From Gordionus sp. m RMFG-2023 (taxonomy: Eukaryota; Nematomorpha; Gordioida; Chordodea; Parachordodidae): DNA of 64,000 nt. The notes under the pieces are model-generated. The model did no database searches, was not told the origin of the DNA, and saw only the letters and a program-made list of their open reading frames with translations. The stretch is taken from the NCBI RefSeq assembly GCF_954871325.1, contig NC_088779.1, positions 30,874,729 through 30,938,728 on the forward strand. The letters are read 5' to 3'. Position 1 is the first letter of the stretch. Each line of letters starts with the position of its first letter. Positions 24,056 to 36,008 of the stretch are shown piece after piece. A program made the position numbers and the translations under genes.

Positions 24056-26966
24056 ATGCACCTCACTCCTTATGTTACATCATATACAACTCTGACATTG
24101 GTGTTGACTTTAATAATTACTACACTGGGTATAATATACCTAGCATTGCGTCCTTATTACATCTTAAAAAAGTGTGGACTTCTATACCCCACACCCGTTT
24201 ACCCCATATTCGGACATCAGTTGGCTTTAATGATGAAGGGCTTTCAAATATGTCATAGTCATTGGCGTGATCAGCTTTTTCCTTCCAATAACGATAAAAA
24301 TGGATTCAAGGGCAAAAATCAACTCTATAAAATATACGCAATATGCGATGGTTTGGATTATAGCGTTGTGATAGCCGATCCTAAGATATTGGAGTATATA
24401 CTGATTAGAGATTTTCACTCTTTCCCCAATCGAAAGCTAATGATTTTGCATCAAAAATGCGTAGCTAAATCTGTGATTGCTCAGCCGTACGATGATTGGA
24501 AAGAGAATCGCAGAATCCTAATAAAAACGTTCACGACTTCCATGATGAAACAGATGATCCTGGAAAATGTACGATGCACGGTGGAATTGATGGAGAAGGC
24601 CGGTTTGACTACCACTAAGGTAGAATATTTTAATGTTCCATCAAAACTCTCAAACGAAAATCAAATTAGCCACGAAGAATCCTATATAAGGGAGAGGCAC
24701 CCTAGACCTAAAATCCCGGCTGAAAAAATAGCAGAAAAATGTAAATCCAAACGTGAAAACCCTTCCTATCCACTAATAATAGACGGAAAGACGCCCTTTG
24801 AAGCCAAGACCCTTTTTGGGGTTTATGCCATAGATATGATAACCAGAAACACTCTTGGCTTCAAATTAAAATTTGGAACACCTGAACACACAAGATTTCT
24901 GGAAAACACCCATCTGATATTCACTTATCAAATGTATCGATTTATCCTGCTAAGATGGTTACAGCCGTTAGCATCTCTAATCTCTACCCTATTTAAAGTA
25001 TCGTTCGTTGGCGAAGCTTCTCTTCTATATATTAGGGATGTTATAAGAAAATTTGTGGACGTGAGATTAAAGAGCAACGTTAATCGGTATATTAATTTTA
25101 CTTTTTATAGAAATATTGCTTAGAAGTTAAGAATTATCAATTTTATTAGAATTTAGGTGTTGTTTAAATATTTATTTTTATAATGTTATTTTTTCTGAAA
25201 TTATAAACACTTGATTTAATCATTAAATCTTTCATTAAGTTTAATATATAAATTTTAAAATATTATTTTAGTTTAATATCTCTTACTATGGTTTTTTAAA
25301 ATTTAATTTGATATAATATATATAAAGAAATAAATAAAATTAAAAAAATTTACCGAATCTAATAATTTTTCATATAGGAAGGACCTTTATCAAATTATGC
25401 TAAACGCAGCCAGGAAGAACATGCGCAAAAATTCAGCCGATGATCTCAAAGGTTGCCCTTTTGGAGATGATTCTGTGAATATACATAATCAAAACAAGAT
25501 TAATTACAATATGGAGAACGTAGAAGCTAACTCAATCTTCATAATTCTAGCCACTTACGATACATTATCCACAGCGCTGTCTTGGATCGTCTATCATTTA
25601 GCCCAAAATTCCCAAATGCAAGACAGGATTTATCAAGAGATAATGACTCAACTGAGAGCCCCAATCCCTGATTCTGGGTAAAGTATAACAAATGCTAATA
25701 ATGATACTCTATTCATTCCAACCTTGTAAAAACTTATATGATTATAGGCCATTAGATAGATTAGATAAGATAAAGAATGTTTGTAAACATTTCAGCCATA
25801 TTTATTATATATCCACATTTTTGTTTGAAAGAAATTATTAAAATTAATTATTATTCCTGGCCAATTTCACCTTGGAAATATTTATTATAAATATAAAATC
25901 TTTAGCGTTAATCTAAAAGATACCCATCTTTTGGCTTTATAAAAATTCTTTGTAATAATAAACAAGCTATGGTTATTTTTTTCAGGTTTACCAAAATATT
26001 AACACAGTTATCTATAAATACTAATTTTAGTTTTAAAAGAAAATATATATCTAAATTTATCTCATTCAAAAATTTTATTTTTTAACACAGATATACAGAT
26101 ACTGAATGTAGCACGAACAGCGAGGATGATATTCTAACAAATGATAAAAATGTGGCTGATTTAGATAGTAATGATAAATACAAATATTCGCAGTTTTCTA
26201 AAGTGGATTACAAATTCCTAAAACGCTTAAGATATACGGAAATGTTTGTTAAAGAAGTGCTTAGGCATGATCCGCCACTAGCTATCATAAATCGCGTGGC
26301 AAGTGAAGATTATACCATACCGATTGAAGATTGCGATATAAAGATTCAAAAAGGAACTTTGATTGATGTACCTATTTACGCCATACACCACGATCCAGAA
26401 TATTGGCCTGACCCTGAGCTCTTAGATCCGGAGAGATTTGAGAGTGATAACATGTTATTCTTAACATTAAGAATTATATGTGTCGTCTATTTCATCTTAA
26501 AATTTATGAGACTTAAAGGGCCTAATATAAAGATACAGGATACTATTTATCACTGAGATTTGCTAATTTATTGCTATAATATTTTTTTTCTAAACGTTGA
26601 AATAACTTAACATTTAATATAAAAAATAGATTATTAACCCTAAAGTTAGTTTTAGATATTAAGCCCTTTATTTTCATAGTAATTAATAATTATTTATCCA
26701 TAATTTTATTAGTATCTTTCAAAAATTTTAACAGTTACAACAAGTTCGCTTATATGCCATTCGGACTAGGTCCTCGCAATTGTGCAGCGGAAAAATTCGC
26801 AATTTTGACCATAAAAGCGTTTCTAGCTGTCGCCTTACAAAAGATGGAGTTTAAAAAGTGCCATAAGACGTTAAATGGGTACACGCCTTACGAAACGCCT
26901 TTTAAAAAGAACGAATTCCATTATCCAAAATGCGGAATATGGCTAGTGGCTCATCCTAGGATATAG
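24056..26966 (+). CDS. Cytochrome P450, CYP3 clan, gene 2
   Basis: Four exons with the same phases as gene 1: 24056-25086, 25378-25677, 26091-26453 and 26735-26966, giving 641 residues. Exon 4 is exactly as long as in gene 1. Landmarks: N-terminal membrane anchor (about residues 8-30), C-helix WKENR, I-helix ATYDTLS (402-408), K-helix EVLR (499-502), DPERF, haem loop FGLGPRNCAAEKF with Cys581. It shares the long acidic segment between helices I and K and the insert before the F/G region with gene 1, so both predate the duplication. The exon 3 donor (AT|GTTATT) is weak. Reading through it would add about 35 residues and stop before the haem loop. An AT-rich 3' flank follows. It is a paralogue of gene 1 and parent of the fragment at 32.55 kb. 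Substrate unknown. Confidence 0.92.
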
Positions 26967-28383
26967 CTTATCTAATTGCAAGATATAGCTTTTTCATTAT
27001 AAATAATAAGAATAGAATATATTAATTAATTATGTATTAGTATATTATCAAAATTAGATATTAGATAAATATTTATAACATATGTAATCCTATATGTATT
27101 ATTATATAAACGTTATTAGGATTAGTGTTGGTAAACGGCTCGATTATGATTATGATAGCCTGAAGATTTTGGCCATATATGACTCAAAGGTTTGGGCATC
27201 TACTGGCAAAATCTTTAGGCTTTAGCAATATTTTTCTGGCTTATACTCAATGAAATTTATAGAATATTCAAAATTTCTCATATATTTTATTTCTCTTCTG
27301 TCTAGTAGTTAGGCCAGCTACGTTAAAAACAAGATGGTTAATTAAATAAGCACGTGACTTTTTTAAGTTTCTCGAATCAATTTGGCAAATAAAGATCAGG
27401 GAGTTATAATGCTAAAAGGTAAACCATTTTTTTCTTCAGTGGGAGTATATTTAAAATTTTTTTTTTTCTGCGAAACAATTTAACCTTGTAGACGCAATTT
27501 ATATCTTAGACTCATAGAATTTGCCTACAAGCATTTAATTAAGAGACGTAATCACGGTAAGTTAGAAATTCATTACCAGATATCTTTTAATTACGTTAAA
27601 TAGAATAAATAAAGTGTTTACTATATAAGTTTGTAAAAATAGCCATAAAATTAGATTTAAAAATATCGAATTATAAGTTTAGTCGAATATTAGCAGTTGG
27701 TCTAGATTTAAAAACATCCTAAAATATATAGAGAATTATGAAGGTTAGATAAAGTCTTTTCTATAGAAAATGATTTCTAATATATTAAAATAACAGTGGA
27801 TAAATTTCCCCAAAAGAAAAATAGACAGTGATTTTATCTACTATACCCATCAGAATTCATGCAGTTATTCATACTTAATGCTAGATGAAGAACCTTATAT
27901 TTATGGCGGACTTATATAAATTGGAAAAAAAAATTTAATTTTTGAATTGAGTTATAAAAATGTGTAAACGTTTTATAACTCATATCATTTTAAATATATA
28001 TATATATAAACAATATTTTGGCCTTAAAATTTAAAAGTGTTTGAATTCATTTATATAAATTATATCAATGTTTGGGTCATTATTTGTATATAAATTTAAT
28101 GTGTTTGGTTAAGATAGTTATAAAGAAAGAAAATTGCCAAATAATATATCGCGGCTAAAATGGTATATCTGGCATGCGCTAATATATAATGCCTGACTTG
28201 TACTTTCAATTTTTCTCCCCAAAGTAAGAGAACCATTAAAAGAACCCGAGTTATGAACAAAATGAAAACTATGATGTCACGCGTTAAGCGTGAAGTGAGC
28301 TAACCCTTTCTCCAGCTGGGTACGGGCCAGGGCGTGATTTGCCGATCTCTTATTTGTATTCATTTGAAATAGTAACAAAATAC
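26967..28383. other. Intergenic, one MITE fragment and one GC-richer patch
   Basis: At 27125-27250 AGTGTTGGTAAACGGCTCGA and the following GGTTTGGGCATCTACTGGC belong to the TAGTGTTGTTAAA MITE family (left part only). At 28130-28350 the composition is less AT-rich than the surroundings, with a perfect 6-bp hairpin TCACGC-GTTAA-GCGTGA at 28277-28293. No gene is recognised. Confidence 0.45.
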
Positions 28384-28546
28384 CAGAGTTGTTAAAAGAT
28401 ACTTTTTAAATGGATCTAGATACTGATACATCGTCTAAAATGATATCTAGATACCGATATTTTAATCAAAAATCTATCTAGATACAGATACCACATTTTT
28501 ATATCTAAATACAGGATCTAGATATCTAAATTATTTAACAACTCTG
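28384..28546. mobile_element. hAT-type MITE, copy 2 (with 8-bp TSD)
   Basis: 163 bp, same family as 12254 and 31855. Ends CAGAGTTGTTAAAAGATAC and TTATTTAACAACTCTG; flanks CAAAATAC and CAAAATAG (7 of 8 match). Confidence 0.92.
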
Positions 28547-30189
28547 CAAAATAGACCAAAAATTTTTTTAATTTTTATTTAACTAAATACTTTCGAAAAA
28601 TATTCAAATAAATAACTAAATACAAATTTTAAAAAAAAAGAAAGTATTTGTAATTAAAATACAAATAATAAAAGTAATCGTATAACTAACCAGCCTAGAT
28701 AAGATAAATTACTTTTCATTATTACTTATAATTGATTAAAAAAAGATTATAAAATTTAGAGATAATTTTTTTTTTTTTAAAACTCAATATCATAAATACG
28801 CCATCTAGCGGATAAAAAATTTATAATGTTCATACTTTATATGTTACGAAATTTGAAAAGAATATTTTTAAATTTAAATTTATTAAAATGTTTGGTTAAA
28901 ATATTTTTATAAATAATTATTTATACCTTGTCCAATCATATATATTATAATTGTAAAGATTGATTTAAATTTGCATTTTGAGGCGTAGGTAATAAAACTA
29001 ACCGATGTTTGTTATTTTTAGATTTTTTTTATGACGTAATTTATGAATAATACGCAATTTACGATTACCTTTCTTAAATAATGAAAATTTTTATAAAAAC
29101 TAATTAATAAATTTACTTTTTTTGATTTGGATTTTATCATCTATAGTGTTGAGTAGATTTAATTCAAAATATTTCCATATTTAAAAATCATTAATTAAAA
29201 AAAGATCGATAATTAAAAATGTTATTAATTAAAAACAAAGAAAATAAATTACAACCAATAAAATAGATAGAAAATAAATTTAAACCAATGAAATAAGACC
29301 TTAATAAACCAATAAAAATAAAGATAATTAGCCAATAAAAATATAAAATAATATCAAAATAATAAAGTATATAAGAAAGATTATATTACAAAATATAGAA
29401 GATGGTTGAATCGTTAAGTCAAGGGTTCGAATCCCGTTACATATAAAAATATAAAAAATTTTCTTAAAATTCTTAAAATTTAACATTAGAGAGTTATAGT
29501 CTCCATCGATTTATTTAACATTAAGAAGATAGGAAAGTTAATGATAAAAATAAAAATTAACATTAAGGATATACGTAAACGTTCATTTCTTGATCACGGT
29601 GATTATATATATAGATTTTTCAAACATTTTTAAATATATTAAAACATAAAATATTATATTTTCGTTTTTTTTAATACTTTATATTATTTATTATATGAAA
29701 ATTGAAAATAAAGGAATTTTATACTACTATATTAAAATTATTATTATTATATTTTTTTTTTTAAAGTTGTTGAAAAAAGAGAATTTTTGTTTTTAATTCA
29801 TTATATTTTTTTGATTAAATTTTTGAAAAAAAATAAAAATTAATAAAGAATTTTAAAAAAGAAAAAAAAGAAATTTGTAGAAACACAAAAAAAAAAATAA
29901 TATTCGAGAAATTTAAAAAAGTGAGAAATATCCGTTTAAAAAAAAGGATTAAAGTAAGATATTTTGAATAAGGAAATTGTGTTGAAAGATAGATATAAAG
30001 ATATAAGTGTTGATCGTTTATTGTGTTGAAAAATATAAAAAGATACTGAGTGTTGATTTTTTTTATTATAAGCGTTGAGAATTATCACAATATATAATTA
30101 ATTTGTTTAAAAAAAATATTTACACCCAATTTAGTAATGAAAATATTAAAACTGTACTAGAATAATTATTTAGGAAATAATTATATAAA
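28547..30189. other. Intergenic AT-rich with a tRNA-like remnant
   Basis: Very AT-rich. The only structured signal is the tRNA-like stretch listed separately. No coding region seen. Confidence 0.5.
29399..29441 (+). repeat. tRNA-like remnant (A-box-like and B-box, no anticodon arm)
   Basis: GATGGTTGAATCGTTAAGTC resembles the A-box/D-arm of Ser/Leu-type tRNAs, and GGGTTCGAATCCC is an exact T-arm with B-box GGTTCGAATCC. The two are almost adjacent, so the anticodon and variable arms are missing. It is probably a tRNA pseudogene or the head of a short interspersed repeat. Confidence 0.5.
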
Positions 30190-31720
30190 AATTTTTATTC
30201 AATTGTCTCTACATTAATCATCTTACACTTTCTTTAAAATTTTTATCATCTATTCATAAGTTTTTAATAATAACGCTACTAATATCGTTTCACCCCAGTC
30301 TGGTTTCTCCGTAAGTGAAATAATGAGTGTAATAAAAAAAATGCATAGTAACAAAGCTCCTGGGCTTGACGACATTACAGCCGAGTGCTTAAAGATTGCA
30401 CCTAGGAAGGACCTCTTCCTTCTAGTCCTTTTCAACAAAATATGGGATAGCGGTAACACCCCAGCAGAATGGAACATGTCCTTCTTAAGTAGCTTCCCCA
30501 AAACCGAAAACCCACGAAAATTTACTGATTATCGCGCTGTCGCACTTAAATCCTGTGTATCCAAAATATTTATGGTGCTAGTTAAAAACAAAATTATACA
30601 ATCTAACGCCCCTTCTTTTTCCTAAACACATTTGCGCTTATAGACCTAACAAAAATATATTGGAACCAATATTATCCTTAAAAATAACGATGCAGAAATG
30701 CCACAAATACAAGATATCCTATTTCTACACATTCATTGATTTTAGCAGAGCTTTCGACAACGTTAACCTGAACTCTTTGGGAGACGCTAGCAGAATGCGG
30801 TATCGAACCTCAAATAATCATCATCTCTTAAAAAATCACTATTCCAATTCACTTGCTTGCTTTAAAATTAATGATAACTTCTCTTGTTTAGGATAAAAAA
30901 AAGGTGTAAAACAAGGTTGCACCCTCTCACACTTTCCTTTTTAATGTAATTATCTATATAAAATTATAAAAGATGTACTAGGAGCGGCTGATCTAGTTGA
31001 TTTAGAGTCAAATGAGAAGATATTTTTTGTAAATAGAATAATATCCTATGCGGACGATATTGTGGCAAGAGTATCGAAGAAACCAAAAGTCTTCTCTATC
31101 TAATAGAGACCGTGAGCCATAGAGTAGGACTTGGGATTAACTTCAACAAAACTGTTATCCTCCCCTCCCCAAATGCGCCACCGATCCAAAATCTTACAGT
31201 GGGAAAGAACGTAGTAAAAATCGTGGAGAAAATAAAGTACTTGGGAGTAATTTTAGTTAATAAAGGAAGTTGCAAAGAAGAGATGAGGATGAGAATACAA
31301 AAAGCTAGAGGAGCGTTTTATAAATATATGAAAAATATGGAAAGCTAGAAAAATCTTGGTATTTACTAAGATTGAGGATATTTAATTCGATGATAGTTCC
31401 TATCGTATTATATGGAGGCGATATTTGGGAGGCTAATAAAACAGAAATAAGGCGTCTACAATCATTTATTAATAATTGTCTACGTACAATAAACGGCATT
31501 TTTTTATCCCAGAGTTATATCCAACTCTGATCTTTGGAAAAAGTCAATTCACACGCCAATAAATATCGCCCTAAAAAAACGCCGGATCCAGTTCTTAGCC
31601 CACATAATAAGGAACTCCGATAACAATTTAGCTCACGATAACATATAAAGGAAAACAATATACAAAATACAAGTCCTTACGGTATTATTAAACAATAAAA
31701 GATATAATGGATCTAAATGT
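30190..31720 (+). mobile_element. LINE (non-LTR retrotransposon) fragment, RT region
   Basis: Plus-strand pieces cover the reverse transcriptase: NKAPGLDDITAECLK (about 30350), FTDYRAVALKSCVSKIF, TFIDFSRAFDNVN (about 30725), ISYADDIVARV with the catalytic YADD box (about 31045), GLGINFNKT, KYLGVIL (about 31236), then MIVPIVLYGGDIWEANKTE and SFINNCLRTING. This is the standard order of RT motifs 1-7 plus the thumb. Several frameshifts and stops separate the pieces and the 5' end is absent. It is a different family from the copies at 0.7, 22.0, 44.1 and 53.0 kb. The clade is not resolved. Confidence 0.85.
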
Positions 31721-31854
31721 TAATATGACACAATTCATTAAACTAAACAACAGCAAAAGATCCATTAAAAAGCTGTTTCACATCAAAAAAAAGTTACTTC
31801 AAATGAAAATTTATCTCAAAATTCCTTGTGTTCATTATCATTATCTAATATTTC

Positions 31855-31996
31855 CAGAGTTGTTAAAAGATACTTTTTACGTGGATCTTGATACAGATAC
31901 AACGTCTAAAATAATATCTAGATACAGATTATTTAATCATAAATCTATCTAGATACAGATACAGTTACCATATTTCTAGATCCTTTAACAACTCTG
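31855..31996. mobile_element. hAT-type MITE, copy 3 (with 8-bp TSD)
   Basis: 142 bp. Ends CAGAGTTGTTAAAAGATAC and GATCCTTTAACAACTCTG, with perfect 8-bp duplication AATATTTC on both sides (31847-31854 and 31997-32004). It sits just 3' of the LINE fragment. Confidence 0.93.
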
Positions 31997-32552
31997 AATA
32001 TTTCCTATCTCAATATTTATTCAACTCATCATTATCAAATCTTTTCTATCTCAAACAATTATTCAATATCCTCTTTGGAAGTATTCTTTTGAATTTCTTT
32101 ACTAAAACCTGTACTAATATGGGAAAAAATTTTAAACTAAAAATGTTACTCCGCCCACCCTAAAGTAATTAAATTTTTACTGAAGTTCTTGAGTATAGGC
32201 TCTTTTTTTGCCCCTCTCCCTTTTAAATAAGCCTACAGAGGTCTACAGAGGTCTACAGAGGTTTAAGTGACATTTTTCGAAATGTTGCGCTACAAATACG
32301 TGTGACTTGCCCACAAACTTATTTGAGGGCTCCTCATATTTTTACTTTTGCACCCAAATTAAATTAGTTCCAATAAGATGGAAATGAGGAAACCCTAGCG
32401 TAGCTCTGTTGAATTTCAACACTAGAGGGCAAAAATAATTATATGTATTTATTATTAATTTTTTTGATATCTGTAGTTACCATGATTGTAAAATAACATT
32501 TAAATGTTTACTTTTTACTCTCTGAGACGTTTTATTTTTATTTTCATTTTTT
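31997..32552. other. Intergenic with a short triplication
   Basis: Near 32236-32265 the decamer TCTACAGAGG occurs about three times in tandem. Otherwise nothing is recognised. Confidence 0.5.
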
Positions 32553-32857
32553 AATATATTCTAATGTTCCATCAAAACTTCCAAACGAGAGTGAAATTAG
32601 CCCGGTAAGAATCCTATATAAGGGAGAGGCACCCTAGATCTAAAATCCCTGGTGAAAAATTAGCAGAAAAATGTGAATCGAAACATGAAAACCGCACCTA
32701 TCCATTAATAATAGACGGAAAAGACCCCCTTTGAAGCCAAGACTCTTTTTCGGAGTTTATGCCGTAGATATGATAACCAGGAACACACTTGGTTTCAAAT
32801 TAAAATTTGGAACACCTGAACACACAAAATTTCTGGAAAACACCCATCTAATATTCA
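32553..32857 (+). pseudogene. P450 pseudogene fragment (from gene 2 exon 1)
   Basis: About 300 bp nearly identical to 24628-24925, the middle of exon 1 of P450 gene 2 (segments for RERHPR, IIDGKTPFEAKTLF and MITRNTLGFKLKFGTPEH). Both ends fall inside the exon, an extra base in GACGGAAAAGACCCCC shifts the frame, and other indels occur near the start. It cannot encode a P450. The absence of introns is uninformative because it lies within one exon. Confidence 0.9.
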
Positions 32858-34237
32858 AATTTAAAAGTTTACGGTTAAAGATATATTTAATTTTTAAACT
32901 ATTATACCAGAGGTTGTAGATATGATAACAATATTGATTCCTTTTAAAAATAAAAATTCTCGTTCAACTTGATTAATTCTATCTTTTCAAATTCTAACCT
33001 TTCCCAATCAATACTACCACACCCAAACCTAGTCCCTTCATTATCTAACATATATAAATAATTTACTTACACACTAATTATTACATAATGATTTTCATTC
33101 GTCTATCCAAATATTTTTTTTTTAAAAACTACTATATATTTCGATATAATATAATTTAATTGCACACCAAATTTAGAATTGAAATGATTTGAAAGAAATA
33201 AATAATAAAAATAAATAAATACGTTAGCGATGACATGACGTCACGATGACGTAGTGAGGAAATTGGAAAATTATGATAAATAATAATCATTGTAGGATAA
33301 TATACAAAAAAATTTTCTTTTAAAAAAAAGTAATTTCTATTTTCTTTCGAAAATTCATGATTCGAAATTTTTTAGCGAAGTATATGATTGTGCAATATAT
33401 GGGCGAGTAGATATCGGAGAGGAAGGAATTTTAAATTCCTCTTCCCAAAGGTGAAAAATGCAAAAAAAAAAATTATATTGATTGATTGGTCATCATTAAA
33501 AAAAATACACATAGGTATTAATAATTAGCTTTAAAAAAAAATTCGGCTAAATGTCTAATATCAATGATGATTTGATCATATGCGATGGTTACGTTGTAAT
33601 TTCGAAACAAATCTTTAGACATTCGATATTCGCATAACCCCTGGACTTGCATTCATGTGCTCATCGTTCAAGTATATCATTTCAACAATTCGACTCATCT
33701 TTATATAAAAAGTTACGTTCAACTAGTAAAGTTAATAAAACTCTCGTTTCAAATTGACCAACATCATAAAGTCGTAATTTTTACGTTAACATGATACCAA
33801 TACCTCTTATTATCTTTTTGATATGTTTCTGAATTATTAACTTCCTTAAGACCTAGGAACAAAGAATATTATAAAATTATTCTCTTTATTACATTACCAT
33901 TTTTTTTAGTATTGTTAACGACCTCAATTTAAGTGGAGATCAAGATTTTAGTCAAAAATAATACCTACTCAAAATTTTATCATTAGAAAATTAAACTTTC
34001 CCTCTCTTTTATCGAAATACTGTAACTTGTTTAGGTAATATATTATTGGAGGCTTTAACGATACTATTCTTTGAAGATAATTTTTTTTTTATGTCGAATG
34101 TAAATAAAATGCTTTTGATTCGTCACGAAAATTCTTACAAATATAAAGAGTATTTTGTCGATATATTAAAATTATCATAATTTTTGACCATTTATACAAA
34201 TTTAAAATCTCAATTTAGACGATTTAAAAAACGGCAA
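32858..34237. other. Intergenic AT-rich
   Basis: No gene. A TGACGTCA palindrome (CRE-like) occurs near 33237, possibly by chance. Confidence 0.5.
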
Positions 34238-34329
34238 AATCATAGATTTTAGCCAATCATAGATTTTAGCCAATCATAGATTTTAGCCAATCATAGATTT
34301 TAGCCAATCATAGATTTTAGCCAATCATA
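34238..34329. repeat. 17-bp tandem repeat, ~5.4 copies
   Basis: The unit AATCATAGATTTTAGCC is repeated head to tail without visible variation, a small minisatellite just upstream of the first peptide-gene block. Confidence 0.95.
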
Positions 34330-34736
34330 TATCAACTCAAGCCTCGGAATTTGGCCAAAAAGAGAGCCTAACTTTATGGTTATAGTTTTGGTACAATCTA
34401 GAGGGCTAGATAATATATGTTTGACTATAACTATACTACTGACTTAGTCGATTTCGAATTTCACTTGAGGTTTTTTTTTACTATCTAATTGACAAATACT
34501 GATGAAATCATTTAAAAAATTGTTTTCAATCATAAAGGAAGATTGGTGGATATGTTTTGGATATATTTTGAGTGAAACTGACATATATTAGTTTAATATC
34601 CATAGCACATCATCAAAGATTAATCTTAAGAATTACAAACGAGATTGTAATATTTGGCTTATATCTGTGACTATATTCTAAAGTAATTTTTTTTCTTCAT
34701 ATATACCTAATAAGTTAAAACTGATTAGAGTAACAT
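34330..34736. other. Left part of duplicated peptide-gene block, copy 1
   Basis: From about 34540 the sequence (GGATATATTTTGAGTGAAAC, then ACTATATTCTAAAGTAA) recurs before the other three peptide genes at 52.8, 56.9 and 59.1 kb, so this is the left edge of the duplicated unit. Confidence 0.6.
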
Positions 34737-34875
34737 CAATTATAACTTATTTAAATCAATATTTAAAGTAAGGTTATTATATTTAAAATATTTTAAAGAA
34801 CAAAACATTTCTAATTCTTAATTTTAAAATTCCATTAAATATTAATTTTCATCGAGAATATTTATTAACATAGTA
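34737..34875 (+). promoter_or_regulatory. Conserved upstream block of peptide gene 1
   Basis: CAATTATAACTTATTTAAAT, AAGAACAAAACATTTCTAAT and CATCGAGAATATT recur in the same order and spacing before all four peptide genes, ending immediately at the ATG. It is likely 5' UTR plus core promoter. Conservation may simply reflect recent duplication. Confidence 0.5.
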
Positions 34876-34968
34876 ATGAAAATACCACTGTTATTTTTTG
34901 GCTTATTCATGGTTTCAATGTTCAAGTTTGCTTCTCAAGCTAATCGTAATAAACTTTAAATTTATTTT

Positions 34969-35002
<34 letters not shown>

Positions 35003-35845
35003 TATATAAAGTTATCATATGACTTTCAGGATATTAACTTAAGTATATAATAATTAAATGAACACATCTTAAATAATATGTTAGAACAATTGTTATGTTT
35101 AGAAATTGTAAGAAATTGTCACTTTACTATGAGGCCTCGTTTATAGTAACCGAGATGATGGTTAAACGAGATGTTTATCTATGTAATTTAAGCAACAAGA
35201 TACGACATTCCCTCTTTTTAACTGTCATTATAAACGAATCCTTAGGCGAGACTCATTGTAAGCATCAAGATTCATTACTAGAAATTTAACAGCAGTTCTT
35301 AAATTATCAAAATGATGCAAATTCATAATTAGAATTCGAGAATTATGTTATCATTTCATATATGTATATCTATATCAAAAACTGAAAAAAAATTAAATTC
35401 ACAAAATTTCGAAAACTTTAATGAATACAAATAACTAACTCTATCAAAAGTATATGATTGTCTTATTTACACTATTTAAGATTTTTTTGAAAGTTTAAAA
35501 AAATTTAACATGATTTTGTTACTTGTTTAAATTTGTAATAATTTTCTAAACTTTTTAAATATAGTTTTGGATATAACTTTAATAAAACAAAATTGATCTA
35601 ATTTTTTAACAAAAGGGGGTTAAACGCTAGGGGTACGCTAACAGCTAATCGCTTGCAATTTTACCCATCGCCTTACTGCGGCATATATCCTAGACTCCCA
35701 AAAAACGTTAAATTTTTTAGAATTTTTTTTAAAAATATATTATTTCATACATTTAGCTTATCTCTGCATGGTATATTGTCGTCAACATCACATTAATCAA
35801 CCGTATCATGACCAATGTTTAAAACTTCACTGTCGGGGAAGATAG
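34876..35845 (+). CDS. Small secreted 4-cysteine peptide, copy 1
   Basis: Exons 34876-34945 and 35757-35845 with a GT-AG intron in phase 1, encoding 52 residues. Exon 1 is a signal peptide (MKIPLLFFGLFMVSMF...SQAN). Exon 2 gives the mature part, with cysteines spaced CX3C-X12-CX4C, YC then RQHH after the second cysteine, and DQC before the third, ending CRGR. It is the most divergent copy: the signal-peptide Cys found in copies 2-4 is replaced, and the motif reads CMVYC instead of CxEYC. Frame, splice sites and all four cysteines are intact, so it is probably functional. I do not recognise the family. The 64-codon open frame in the intron is a shadow. A defence or effector role is inference from size and secretion. 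Confidence 0.72.
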
Positions 35846-36008
35846 ACGTGATGATGATGAATGATTGAAGGGGGAAAAGTCTTGATAATGATAATAATAC
35901 ATAGCATTAATTTTTCAAATAGTTTTTTTAAAACTTTTGTAAAATTATAAAATTTATATCGTATTTTATACGCCTCTCAATTTCTATTTTATTTGACTAA
36001 ACTAATCA

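Noticed and set aside
33228-33262. TGACGTCA as a functional CRE
   Set aside because: No gene nearby on either side; a single 8-bp match is weak evidence.
34238-34329. CRISPR-like look of regular short repeats
   Set aside because: The units are directly adjacent with no spacers, and the sequence is eukaryotic.
35095-35289. 64-codon open frame inside intron of peptide copy 1
   Set aside because: The homologous intron sequence in the other copies is full of stops, so it is not coding.
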